Positions 10,111 through 18,408 of a stretch of DNA of 55,922 bases are shown here, piece by piece. A program made the position numbers and the translations under genes. The notes beneath the pieces were generated by a model, which was not told the DNA's origin, did not search any database, and saw only the letters and a program-made list of their open reading frames with translations. The DNA comes from Massilia cavernae. GTDB taxonomy: Bacteria > Pseudomonadota > Gammaproteobacteria > Burkholderiales > Burkholderiaceae_D. The stretch is from positions 1-55,922 of the forward strand of contig NZ_QYUP01000146.1 of the NCBI RefSeq assembly GCF_003590855.1. Direction: 5' to 3'. How positions within the stretch are numbered: position 1 is the first letter of the stretch; each line of letters starts with the position of its first letter.

Positions 10111-10458
10111 ATGAAAACCTTTTATCTGATCAGCGCCGCCGCCATCCTGGCCACCGGTTCCGCCCTGGCTGCGGAGCCGCCCAACGACGCGGTCGCCAAG
10201 GCCCAGCAGACCCAGGCCCAGATCCAGCGTGCCGATGTGATCGCCGAAACCAAGCGCGCCATCGCCAGCGGGGAGCTCAAGTTCGGCCCGCTGGTGGACT
10301 ACCAGTCGCAGTTCGGGCCGACGGCGGTGCGCAGAGGACAAGGCACCGCGCGCAGCGGCGTCGAAGCGCGCGGCGGCGTGGCGCAGGGACGCACCGTGGC
10401 GATGGAACCGGCCAAGCCTCAACAGCCTGCCATGCCGACCACCCCGGTAGAGAAGTGA
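10111..10458 (+). CDS. Small exported protein, DUF4148-like
   Basis: A 115-residue protein starting at ATG 10111 after GGGAG. The first 21 residues form a signal peptide ending SALAAEPP. The mature part is charged and Gln/Ala-rich (AKAQQTQAQIQRADVIAETKR, GELKFGPLVDYQSQ), resembling the short DUF4148-type periplasmic proteins common in Burkholderiales; that match is tentative. The C-terminus is Pro/Gln-rich and probably disordered. It is divergent from the HxlR gene and may be its target. Confidence 0.6.
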   Translation: MKTFYLISAAAILATGSALAAEPPNDAVAKAQQTQAQIQRADVIAETKRAIASGELKFGPLVDYQSQFGPTAVRRGQGTARSGVEARGGVAQGRTVAMEPAKPQQPAMPTTPVEK

Positions 10459-10680
10459 TCGGGGGAAGTAAGTACCCGCCAACGCGCGACTCGCAGTTTA
10501 TGGGTTTCCGTGCAGAAATTCATGTGAAGCACTGAATTGATGAACACACCATCCACCACGCGGCGCGCGTGGCGGCTGACGAAGCAGGCGCGCGCGGCAT
10601 CTCTGATCGCGTCGTACATGCGCAATGCCGCGCATGGGTAGCAAAACTGTAGACGTAGCTGTCCTTTACTTAACCCTTAG
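10459..10680. other. Intergenic stretch without a recognised gene
   Basis: 222 bases between the small exported protein and the IS200/IS605-like remnant. A short minus-strand frame is open here but has no recognisable motif or ribosome site. I see no hairpin with a T-run. Confidence 0.5.
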
Positions 10681-11009
10681 TTGACATACTCCCCTTCGTG
10701 AACGAAAGGGGATTCCCACTGCTGGCGTCTGATGCCCCAGACGGAAGCCGGACTGAAAGAGCCCAGCTTCTTATTCAATCCGCAGGATATCTCTCGACCT
10801 CGCCTAAGGCGACTGCGGATTGGAAAAAGCGGTACTGGTAAATCATGCCCAGCGCGTAATCGCATACTGAAGCACTTATGGAGTTTGACCGTGAACCAAC
10901 ACCAAAGTTCAAAACATTTTTTTACTTGGACGGCTGCGGGCGCTACGCGCCCGGCTCCTTTCACTCCCTGCCCTGAAGTACAGGGTTTCTCGGAGCAATT
11001 CCGATGAAA
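10681..11009. mobile_element. IS200/IS605-type remnant or miniature element without transposase
   Basis: The left side begins TTGACATACTCCCC with a hairpin (CCCCTT / AAGGGG around 10691-10711), the arrangement found at the ends of TnpB-carrying IS200/IS605 elements next to a TTGAC target. The right side (10848-11009) is a 162-bp block with further hairpins (GGGCGC / GCGCCC near 10942 and CCCTG / CAGGG near 10965-10985) ending TTTCTCGGAGCAATTC. Between them is an inverted pair CAATCCGCAG / CTGCGGATTG. Open frames on both strands are too short to be TnpA or TnpB. The right block recurs inverted at 44008-44169. Family assignment is by resemblance; orientation is uncertain. Confidence 0.5.
10848..11009 (+). 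repeat. 162-bp dispersed repeat, copy A
   Basis: It is about 95 % identical (8 differences) to the reverse complement of 44008-44169, with the same length and no gaps. It ends with GGAG, eight bases, then ATGAAA, so both copies present a ribosome site and start codon to whatever lies downstream. Here the resulting 45-codon frame differs from that of the likely small membrane ORF at 11021. Confidence 0.85.
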
Positions 11010-11020
11010 GTGAGCGAACC

Positions 11021-11146
11021 ATGTGGAGCTATGTCCTTCTTGCGCCTGTCCTTGCTGTTGCCGCGTCGTCCATCTACGTCGGTAGCTTCATCCATGCCAT
11101 CCCTGACCGCAACGAGGACTTCAACATTTTCCTGCAGCTGAGGTAA
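11021..11146 (+). CDS. Small single-pass membrane protein (41 aa)
   Basis: The frame from ATG 11021 to TAA 11144 encodes MWSYVLLAPVLAVAASSIYV, then GSFIHAIPDRNEDFNIFLQ: one transmembrane helix and a short acidic tail. The pattern is convincing for a real small membrane protein, although the ribosome site (GTGAG) is weak. It lies directly after the 162-bp repeat and 67 bases before the 289-residue gene at 11214, on the same strand. Confidence 0.5.
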   Translation: MWSYVLLAPVLAVAASSIYVGSFIHAIPDRNEDFNIFLQLR

Positions 11147-11213
11147 TCCGGCGATCTGAAAAAAATACCGCCGGATTCGCGGAAGTCATCTTCATCTACT
11201 AAGGACAGCCACC

Positions 11214-12083
11214 ATGCAAGTGCCAGCCAATATCCTCTCGCTCAAGAAGCGCGTTGTTGCAGAAATCTCGGACGACCTTGCGGCGCATGCGCCGGAAGAT
11301 ACCTGCCTGCTGCTCGACAGCACCGGGCCGAGCTTCACCCGCCAGTACATCGTGCTGAATGCCATCGGCGTCGAGCGCCTGGCCAGGTTCGGCGAAATCC
11401 ACGCCTTTTCCGGCTCGGTGTATGCGCTGTTCGGCTTCCTGGCTTTCGCCACCGGCCGCAACCGGGTCAGCATCGATTCGCTGTGCCATCCTGAGGCCGA
11501 AACAGTGTTCCGCAACCAGCATCACGTGGGCGCATTTTCGGGCCTGCGCTCGATCTCCAAGCTCATGGTCGGCAAGCCGGCCTTCGATTCGGTCGACCCG
11601 CTGGTGGCCTCGCTCGAATACATATTCGGCGACTTCGTCGACCAGCCTTTCTCGGTCTTCGGCGCCAACATCCACGTCTATCTCGCCAAGTCGAAGGAGG
11701 CGCCGCTGCTGGTGCTGTCGAATAACGAACGCTGCTCGCCGGAACTGGTGAAGCTGCGCAAGCTGCCGATCAAGCACGTGATCGCGATGGCCGCCAACGT
11801 GCCGATCGTGTACGGCGGCGCGCGCGAGGGCACGCCTTACTTCGACCCGGTCTACACCGAGCATTACGTGCCGACCCTGAAGGCGATTACCTCCACCGAC
11901 CGCCACACCCTGATCTCGACCCCGTGGCGTTCGGGCCAGAAGGACAACCGCCGCTACCTGAACTGCTACCCGAAGGGCAATGCGCGCTGGCTGATGCTGA
12001 AGGACTTCACGCGCCTGGTCAGCGGGCAGCGCAATGTGTCGTGGAGCCGCGACATCTACACGGCGTTCAAGGTCGCGGCCTGA
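11214..12083 (+). CDS. Protein of unknown function (289 aa), possibly hydrolase-like
   Basis: The gene starts at ATG 11214 after AAGGAC. No signal peptide is seen. Notable segments are [47 protein letters not shown] and [18 protein letters not shown]. The small-residue turn around FSGSVYA and the later YFDP recall the nucleophile elbow and Asp loop of patatin-like acyl hydrolases, but the GxSxG is not exact, so this is only a suggestion. A GC-rich palindrome follows the stop. Confidence 0.6.
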   Translation: MQVPANILSLKKRVVAEISDDLAAHAPEDTCLLLDSTGPSFTRQYIVLNAIGVERLARFGEIHAFSGSVYALFGFLAFATGRNRVSIDSLCHPEAETVFRNQHHVGAFSGLRSISKLMVGKPAFDSVDPLVASLEYIFGDFVDQPFSVFGANIHVYLAKSKEAPLLVLSNNERCSPELVKLRKLPIKHVIAMAANVPIVYGGAREGTPYFDPVYTEHYVPTLKAITSTDRHTLISTPWRSGQKDNRRYLNCYPKGNARWLMLKDFTRLVSGQRNVSWSRDIYTAFKVAA

Positions 12084-12097
12084 CGCCGGCAAAGGGG

Positions 12098-12117
12098 CGC
12101 GCGCCTGCAGGCGCGCG
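12098..12117. terminator. Perfect 20-bp palindrome, possible terminator
   Basis: The palindrome is centred on CCTGCAGG and starts 15 bases after the stop at 12083. It has no clear T-run, so intrinsic termination is uncertain. Confidence 0.4.
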
Positions 12118-12166
12118 GCTTCTGTGATAACTTGGAATCATCCGAACCCGCTGCAGGAAGCCTACG

Positions 12167-13165
12167 ATGATTCCACTTTCCGTTCTCGACCTGGCCCCCA
12201 TCACCGAGGGCAGCGACGCTGCCCAGTCGTTCCGCAACAGCGTCGACCTGGCGCAGGCCGCCGAACGCTGGGGCTATAACCGCTACTGGCTGGCCGAGCA
12301 CCACGGCATGCCGGGCATCGCCAGCGCCGCCACCGCGGTGCTGATCGGCCACATCGCAGGCCATACCTCGCGCATCCGCGTGGGCGCCGGCGGCGTCATG
12401 CTGCCGAACCACTCGCCGCTGGTCATCGCCGAACAGTTCGGCACGCTGGCTTCACTGTATCCGGGACGGATCGACCTCGGGCTCGGGCGCGCTCCCGGTT
12501 CCGACCAGGCCACCGCGCGCGCCATGCGCCGCAACCTGGCCTCCGATGCGGACGAATTCCCGCAGGACGTACGCGAGCTAATGGACTATTTTTCGTCCGA
12601 GCAGAAGCGCCAGGTGCGCGCCGTGCCCGGGGCGGGACTCGACGTGCCGATCTGGATCCTCGGTTCCAGCCTGTTCGGCGCCCAGCTGGCGGCCGCCTAC
12701 GGCCTGCCGTACGCCTTCGCCTCGCACTTCGCTCCAGGCCAGATGATGGACGCCATCGCGGTCTACCGCGATACCTTCCGCCCGTCGGCGCGGCTCGACA
12801 AGCCTTACGTGATGTTGGGGTTTAACGTGATCGCGGCCGAAACCGACGGAGAAGCGGCGGTGCTGGCCACCTCGCAGCAGCAGGCCTTCGTCAACCTGCG
12901 CTCGGGCCGTCCGGGACGGTTGCAGCCGCCGGTGCCCGGCTACCTGGAATCGCTCGGGCCGCAGGAGCGCGCGATGCTGGACCAGGTGCTGTCTTGCTCC
13001 GCGGTCGGCTCGCCAGCCACGGTGGAACGCCAGGTGCAGGCCTTCCTGGCCCGCACCGGCGCCGACGAGCTGATGCTGACCTGCCAGATCTTCGACCACT
13101 ATGCGCGCCTGCGCTCGTACCAGATCGTCGGCGAAGTCCACCACCGCGAGCGCGGCCTGGATTAA
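12167..13165 (+). CDS. Luciferase-like flavin-dependent monooxygenase (YhbW type)
   Basis: A 332-residue LLM-class oxidoreductase that would use reduced FMN and oxygen. The TIM-barrel signature is clear: [49 protein letters not shown] and [14 protein letters not shown]. It fits the single-chain MsnO8/YhbW branch, whose substrates are mostly unknown. Its stop overlaps that of the convergent CysB-like gene by four bases. Beside a sulphate-binding protein and CysB, a role in freeing sulphur from organic compounds is possible, but that is inference from context. Confidence 0.9.
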   Translation: MIPLSVLDLAPITEGSDAAQSFRNSVDLAQAAERWGYNRYWLAEHHGMPGIASAATAVLIGHIAGHTSRIRVGAGGVMLPNHSPLVIAEQFGTLASLYPGRIDLGLGRAPGSDQATARAMRRNLASDADEFPQDVRELMDYFSSEQKRQVRAVPGAGLDVPIWILGSSLFGAQLAAAYGLPYAFASHFAPGQMMDAIAVYRDTFRPSARLDKPYVMLGFNVIAAETDGEAAVLATSQQQAFVNLRSGRPGRLQPPVPGYLESLGPQERAMLDQVLSCSAVGSPATVERQVQAFLARTGADELMLTCQIFDHYARLRSYQIVGEVHHRERGLD

Positions 13166-14103
13166 TCCGGCTCGGCCGCCGTGTCGGTGCGCAGCGCCTG
13201 CAGCACGCGGGACTCGTCCAGGCCGGGCGCGCACAGTTCGATGAAGCGGTAGGCGTAGCGGCGCAGGTAGTGGCCGCGGCGCACCGCGATGCGGGCCACG
13301 TTTTCCGGGAACAGATGCTTGCTGTCGAGCTGGCGCAGGCCGCGGTCCTTGTCCGGGTTGACCGCCATCGAGGCCACGATGCCCACCCCCAGCCCCAGTT
13401 CCACATAAGTCTTGATCACGTCCGCGTCCAGCGCCGACATCACGATGTCGGGCACCGCGCCGGCTTGGGCGAAAGCCTGGTCGAGGTGGGTGCGGCCGGT
13501 GAAGCCTTCGTGGTAGGTGATGATCGGGTGTTCGGTCAGGGCTTCCAGGGTCAGCGGATACACGTCTTCGAGCGGATGCCCGGCCGGGACGATCACCGAA
13601 TGGTGCCAGCGGTAGAAGGGGAAGGAGGCGAACGAGGACACGTCCGACAGCGCCTCGGTCGCCACCCCGATGTCGGCCTCGCCATCGAGCAGCAGCTTGA
13701 CGATCTCACCCGGACTGCACTGGTGCAGCTTGAGGTGCACCTTGGGATAGGCCTTCTTGAATTCGGTGATCACGGCCGGCAGCGCGTAGCGCGCCTGGGT
13801 GTGGGTGGTGGCCACCGTCAGCTGGCCGACGTCGCGCTGGCTGTACTGGTCGCCCAGGCGCTTGATGTTGGCCGCCTCCATCAGCATGCGGTCGACCATC
13901 ACCACCAGTTCCTTGCCCGGCTCGGTCAAGCCCAGCAGGCGCTTTCCCTTGCGCGTGAACAGCTCGACGCCCAGCTCGTCCTCGAGGTCCTTGATGTGCT
14001 TGGACACCCCGGACTGCGAGGTGAACAGGGCGGCGGCCACCTCGGTGAGGTTGAAGCCGCGCCTGACGGTTTCGCGGATGATGCGCAATTGTTGGAAATT
14101 CAT
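13162..14103 (-). CDS. cysB: CysB-like LysR-family regulator of sulphur genes
   Basis: A 313-residue LysR protein. The N-terminal HTH ([20 protein letters not shown]) and the following [20 protein letters not shown] are typical of CysB/Cbl. The effector domain has [11 protein letters not shown] and the [19 protein letters not shown] stretch, which in CysB help bind N-acetylserine or sulphate. It is the last gene of a minus-strand run (sbp, esterase, cysB) and lies 93 bases after the esterase. It likely activates sulphate uptake genes under sulphur limitation; whether this is the cell's main CysB or a Cbl-like paralogue cannot be told here. Confidence 0.88.
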   Translation of the reverse strand: MNFQQLRIIRETVRRGFNLTEVAAALFTSQSGVSKHIKDLEDELGVELFTRKGKRLLGLTEPGKELVVMVDRMLMEAANIKRLGDQYSQRDVGQLTVATTHTQARYALPAVITEFKKAYPKVHLKLHQCSPGEIVKLLLDGEADIGVATEALSDVSSFASFPFYRWHHSVIVPAGHPLEDVYPLTLEALTEHPIITYHEGFTGRTHLDQAFAQAGAVPDIVMSALDADVIKTYVELGLGVGIVASMAVNPDKDRGLRQLDSKHLFPENVARIAVRRGHYLRRYAYRFIELCAPGLDESRVLQALRTDTAAEPD

Positions 14104-14196
14104 GACGTGTGCCTGGCTGCTTGTTTTACAGGCAGTCTATCTGCCGGGCACTGCGATGGGAAATACAGTTAACGCAACAACTCATTACTTTTAAAG

Positions 14197-14859
14197 CTAA
14201 GCGCCCAGATTGGCCCGCGTATGGTGGCGCAGCCGCGCCAGTGCGCTGCGGCGGCCCTTGACGGCGGCCAGGCCGGTATCGATGGCGCCGAGCGGAAAGT
14301 CCTCGACGCTGTCCTGCAGGCCTGCCAGCAGGGACAGTCCCGCCGGCCAGGCGCCGAAGCCCGATTCGGTATTGACGTGGCCGGCGTTGCCGAGGTCCAT
14401 CAAGCGGCTGCCCCACTGGTCGGCCAGCTGCACCGCGCGTTCGAACTGGAGCCAGGGATCGTCGCGGCTGGCGACCATCAGGCTGCTTGATGCCAGCGGC
14501 GCCTGCGGCAGCACCTGGGCCACGCTGATGCCGTCGGGGTAGTCCTCACGGGTGCCGAACAGCGAGAAGCGGCGCGGTTCGGCCGGCGCTACCAGCAGCA
14601 GCCCGGCCACCTTGCCGGGCCGGTCGGCGGCGGCGATCACGCTGGCCAGGCAGCCGAAGCTGTGCGCCACCAGCCACACCGCGCCCGGCGCCTCGTCGAT
14701 TTCGCGCCGCACTTCCTCCGCCCAGCTGGCCAGCACGGGGCGTTCCCAGTCGATGCCGGAAACGCGCCGCGCATCCGGCAGCTGGCCTTCCATCCACGTT
14801 TGCCAGTGGCCGGGGCCGCTGCCGTGAAAGCCGGGGACGATCAGGGTGGTGGTTTGCAT
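14197..14859 (-). CDS. RBBP9/YdeN-family alpha/beta hydrolase
   Basis: A 220-residue cytoplasmic serine esterase of the RBBP9/YdeN type. The fold start is TLIVPGFHGSGPGHWQTW, the nucleophile Ser is in VAHSFGCLA, the acid in ASRDDPW and the catalytic His in GNAGHVN, all in the expected order. Family members are small esterases with unknown natural substrates. It lies 15 bases downstream of the sbp gene on the same strand, so the two are almost certainly co-transcribed. Confidence 0.88.
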   Translation of the reverse strand: MQTTTLIVPGFHGSGPGHWQTWMEGQLPDARRVSGIDWERPVLASWAEEVRREIDEAPGAVWLVAHSFGCLASVIAAADRPGKVAGLLLVAPAEPRRFSLFGTREDYPDGISVAQVLPQAPLASSSLMVASRDDPWLQFERAVQLADQWGSRLMDLGNAGHVNTESGFGAWPAGLSLLAGLQDSVEDFPLGAIDTGLAAVKGRRSALARLRHHTRANLGA

Positions 14860-14874
14860 GGCGCGCTCCTTGCC

Positions 14875-15885
14875 TCACTTGCTGGCGTAGATCTGGTCGA
14901 AGGTGCCGCCGTCGGCGAAGTGGGTCTTCTGCGCCTTGGCCCAGCCGCCGAAGGTGTCGTCGATGGTGAAGGTCTTCAGTTTCGGGAAGCGCGCGACGTC
15001 CTTCGGATCGGCCAGCGCGGGCTTGACCGGGCGGTAGTAATGCTTGGCCACCAGCTTCTGGCCGGCCGGCGAGTACAGGTAATCGAGGTAAGCGCTGGCG
15101 ACCTTGGTGGTGCCGCGGCGATCGGTGACGGCGTTGACCACGGCCACCGGCGGTTCGGCCAGCACCGACACCGACGGCACGACAATCTCGAACTTGTCCG
15201 GTCCCAGTTCATTCACCGACAGGAAGGCCTCGTTTTCCCAGGCCAGCAGAACGTCGCCCAGGCCGCGCTGGACGAAGGTATTGGTCGAACCGCGGGCGCC
15301 GGAGTCGAGTACCGGCACGTGCTTGAACAGTTCAGCGACGAAACCCTGCGCCTTGGCTTCGGTGCCGCCCGGCTTCTTCAGGGCGTAGCCCCAGGCTGCC
15401 AGGTAGTTCCAGCGCGCGCCGCCCGAGGTCTTCGGGTTCGGGGTAATCACCGAGACGCCCGGCTTGACCAGGTCGTCCCAGTCCTTGATGCCTTTCGGAT
15501 TGCCCTTGCGCACCAGGAACACGATGGTCGACACGTAGGGCGAGCTGTTGTTGGCGCGCGTCTTCTGCCAGTCGGCCGGGATGCGTTTGGTCTTTTCCGC
15601 GATGGCGTCGATGTCGTAGGCCAGCGCCAGGGTGACGACGTCCGCTTCCAGCCCGTCGATCACCGCGCGCGCCTGCTTGCCCGAGCCGCCGTGCGACTGG
15701 CGGATGGTGACCGCTTCGCCGGTCTTTGCTTTCCAGTACTTGCTGAATTCCTGGTCGTATTCCTGGTACAGCTCGCGGGTCGGGTCGTAGGACACGTTCA
15801 GCAGGGTGGTCTGGGCCAGCGCCGGACCGGCGATGCCGGCAAGCAGGGTGGCGATGATGAGTGAACGGCGTGCGGGGCGGAGCAT
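14875..15885 (-). CDS. sbp: Periplasmic sulphate-binding protein of an ABC importer
   Basis: A 336-residue solute-binding protein with a signal peptide ending GPALAQTT. It has the sulphate/thiosulphate family hallmarks: [42 protein letters not shown] and [19 protein letters not shown]. It would deliver sulphate to a CysUWA-type permease, which is not in this window. It heads the minus-strand run sbp, esterase, cysB, a plausible sulphur-starvation operon. Confidence 0.93.
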   Translation of the reverse strand: MLRPARRSLIIATLLAGIAGPALAQTTLLNVSYDPTRELYQEYDQEFSKYWKAKTGEAVTIRQSHGGSGKQARAVIDGLEADVVTLALAYDIDAIAEKTKRIPADWQKTRANNSSPYVSTIVFLVRKGNPKGIKDWDDLVKPGVSVITPNPKTSGGARWNYLAAWGYALKKPGGTEAKAQGFVAELFKHVPVLDSGARGSTNTFVQRGLGDVLLAWENEAFLSVNELGPDKFEIVVPSVSVLAEPPVAVVNAVTDRRGTTKVASAYLDYLYSPAGQKLVAKHYYRPVKPALADPKDVARFPKLKTFTIDDTFGGWAKAQKTHFADGGTFDQIYASK

Positions 15886-16086
15886 GATTTTTTTCCTCGG
15901 TAAGGGTGATTGAATGTGTATGAACCGAGTCTACTGTCGGCCCCGATGGACACGAACCAAGAAATTCTGCAATGCTTATCAAGGCGGCGCCCGGATGATG
16001 GCCGGGCCGGAAGTTTACGCCGGCGTCGTGTAAAAATGCTAACCTCATGGAATTAAGCCCGGCTTGCCCATCCACGACTTGCGTCA

Positions 16087-18360
16087 ATGCCCACAGCCCG
16101 CAATACATCGCCGACCACCTTCCCGGAAACAACGGACTCGATCCGCTCCCCGCCACTGTGGCTGGCGACCGGCACGCTGCTGCTTTCGCTGCTGGCAACC
16201 ACCATGCTCTGGCACCAGGCCGAGCTGTCGCGGATGGCAAGGGTGCGCTCCGAGTTCGAATTCCAGGCGCGCCACGTCGCCGCCCAGGTCGGACGCCGGA
16301 TGGCCACCTACGAACAGGCCTTGCGCGGGCTGAAGGGAAGCCTGCACGGCTCGATGGAAATCGGCCGCGACGAGTTCCGCGACTATGTCGACACGCTGCG
16401 CCTGGCCGAGCTGTATCCGGGCATCCAGGGTATCGCCATGTCCGAGATCGTCCCCGGCCCGCCGGCGGCGACTCCGGTCCCCGGTCCCGGGCCGCAGGCA
16501 CTGCAGCATGCCGCGCATGCCGTGTGGCCGTCCGGTCAACGCGACCTCTACACGGCGATCATCCGCATTGAGCCGCTCAACGCCATGAACCGCCGCGCGC
16601 TGGGCTTCGACATGTTTAGCGAACCGGTGCGGCGCGCGGCGATGGAAAGGGCGCGCGATACCGGCGAAGCGGCCCTGTCCGGCAGGGTGACGCTGGTGCA
16701 GGAATTGCGGCCGAACGGGCAGCCGGGCGCGCTGCTGTACCTGCCGGTGTACCGGCGCGGCATGCCGGCGGGAACGGCGGAGCAGCGCCGCGCCGCGATC
16801 ATCGGCTGGGTCTACGCGCCGTTCCGCACGGGCGACTTCATGCGCGCACTGGAAAGCGAACGTTACGTCGGCCTGGCGGTCTCGATCCATGACGGGCCAA
16901 CCGTGTCGGACGCCAGTTGCATGCACGGCTGCGATTTCGTGCGGAAAGCCGGCGGCGCTTCGGGCCTGGAATTGACCAGCGCGATCGACATCGCGGGTCG
17001 CCCGTGGCTCGTCCACGTGCGCGGCACCCCGGCCTTCGAGGAGCGTATCAAGAGCGATGCCCCGCGTTTCATCGCCATCGGCGGCGCCGTCGCCAGCCTG
17101 CTGCTGGCCTCGCTGGTCTGGGTGCTCGGCAGCGGCAGGCAGCGCGCCTGGGCGCTGGCCACCCGCATGGCGGAGGAACTGCGCGCGTCCGGCAAGGCGC
17201 TGGAGGCGGCGCAGCGGCTGGAATCGATCGGCATGCTGACAGGCGGCGTGGCGCACGACTTCAACAACGTACTACAGATCATTTCCGGCAATGTCCAGCT
17301 ACTGTTGCGCTACCAGTCCACGCCCGAGAAGCGCGCGGCCCGGTTGAAAAGCATCGGCAATGCCGTCGAACGGGGCGCCAGGCTGTCGGCGCAGCTGCTT
17401 GCCTTCGCGCGCCGCCAGCAGCTGCATCCGCAGGCGGTTGACCTGCGCCTGCTGCTGGCCGGCATCGACGACCTACTGCAGCGCGCGACCGGGGTGGAGG
17501 TGGCGCTGGCGGTGCACAGCGAGCCGGGCGTGTGGGACGTGCTGGCCGATCCGTCGCAGCTTGAGAACGTGATCCTGAACCTGGCGATCAACGCACGCGA
17601 CGCCATGAGGGGCCGCGGCAGGCTGGAGATCGGCCTGGAGAATGTCTTGCCGGACGGGGAAAAGCTGGCGGCGATATCGGACATCCGGCCGGGCGAGTAC
17701 GTGCGCATCGCGGTGCGCGACACCGGGCCGGGCATGCCGCCGGAAGTGCGGGCGCGGGCGTTCGAGCCTTTCTTCACCACCAAGCCGGAGGGACAGGGCA
17801 GCGGGCTGGGCCTGAGCATGGCCTACGGCTTCGTGAAGCAGAGCGGCGGGCATATCGACATCGACAGCGCGGAGGGAATGGGAACCACCATCGCCATCTA
17901 CCTGCCGCGCTCCTACCAGGCGCCGCAAGCCGCGGCGCCGGCCAGCGAGGTGGCCGAGGTTGCCGAAGGCCGGGGCGAGACCATCCTGGTGGTGGACGAC
18001 GACCTGCCGGTGCAGGAAGCGGCGGCCGACATGCTGGCCGAGCTGGGTTACAAGGTGCTGCGCGCCAGTGACGGCGCAAGCGCGCTGGAGATGCTCGGCC
18101 AGGCCGGCCACGTCGACGTGCTGTTTACCGACGTGGTGATGCCGGGACCGGTCTCCAGTATCGAACTGGTGCGCGCCGCGAGCGCCCGCTTGCCGGGACT
18201 GGCCGTACTGCTGACCTCGGGATACCCGCGCGACCTGATGAACCAGGTGCGCGACGCTGCTCCCGGCGCGCAGCTGCTCGCCAAACCCTACCAGCGCGAA
18301 GAGCTGGCGCTGAAGGTCAGGCAGCTGTTGGACGCGCGACCAGAAACCCCGGCGGACTAG
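16087..18360 (+). CDS. CHASE-domain hybrid sensor histidine kinase
   Basis: A 757-residue membrane kinase. TM1 lies near residues 25-43, then a periplasmic CHASE domain (about 70-310, including RDEFRDYVDTLRLAELYPGI), then TM2 near 325-346. The cytoplasmic part has a HisKA domain with H390 (GGVAHDFNNVLQ), a HATPase with NLAINARDAM, DTGPGMP and GQGSGLGLSMAYG, and a C-terminal receiver with D682 (LFTDVVMPG). CHASE domains sense small extracellular ligands. The HDFNN H-box is typical of kinases that hand phosphate to their own receiver. No output protein is adjacent. The ribosome site at 16087 is weak. Confidence 0.9.
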   Translation: MPTARNTSPTTFPETTDSIRSPPLWLATGTLLLSLLATTMLWHQAELSRMARVRSEFEFQARHVAAQVGRRMATYEQALRGLKGSLHGSMEIGRDEFRDYVDTLRLAELYPGIQGIAMSEIVPGPPAATPVPGPGPQALQHAAHAVWPSGQRDLYTAIIRIEPLNAMNRRALGFDMFSEPVRRAAMERARDTGEAALSGRVTLVQELRPNGQPGALLYLPVYRRGMPAGTAEQRRAAIIGWVYAPFRTGDFMRALESERYVGLAVSIHDGPTVSDASCMHGCDFVRKAGGASGLELTSAIDIAGRPWLVHVRGTPAFEERIKSDAPRFIAIGGAVASLLLASLVWVLGSGRQRAWALATRMAEELRASGKALEAAQRLESIGMLTGGVAHDFNNVLQIISGNVQLLLRYQSTPEKRAARLKSIGNAVERGARLSAQLLAFARRQQLHPQAVDLRLLLAGIDDLLQRATGVEVALAVHSEPGVWDVLADPSQLENVILNLAINARDAMRGRGRLEIGLENVLPDGEKLAAISDIRPGEYVRIAVRDTGPGMPPEVRARAFEPFFTTKPEGQGSGLGLSMAYGFVKQSGGHIDIDSAEGMGTTIAIYLPRSYQAPQAAAPASEVAEVAEGRGETILVVDDDLPVQEAAADMLAELGYKVLRASDGASALEMLGQAGHVDVLFTDVVMPGPVSSIELVRAASARLPGLAVLLTSGYPRDLMNQVRDAAPGAQLLAKPYQREELALKVRQLLDARPETPAD

Positions 18361-18408
18361 AAAGTGGGCTCAGCGTCACCCAGTGCGTGAACCAGGCAGC
18401 GATCGAGC

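Noticed and set aside
10677..11007. Short ORFs of 91-95 codons on both strands of the IS-like remnant
   Set aside because: They run through the hairpin ends, share no TnpA/TnpB motif and are better explained as element ends.
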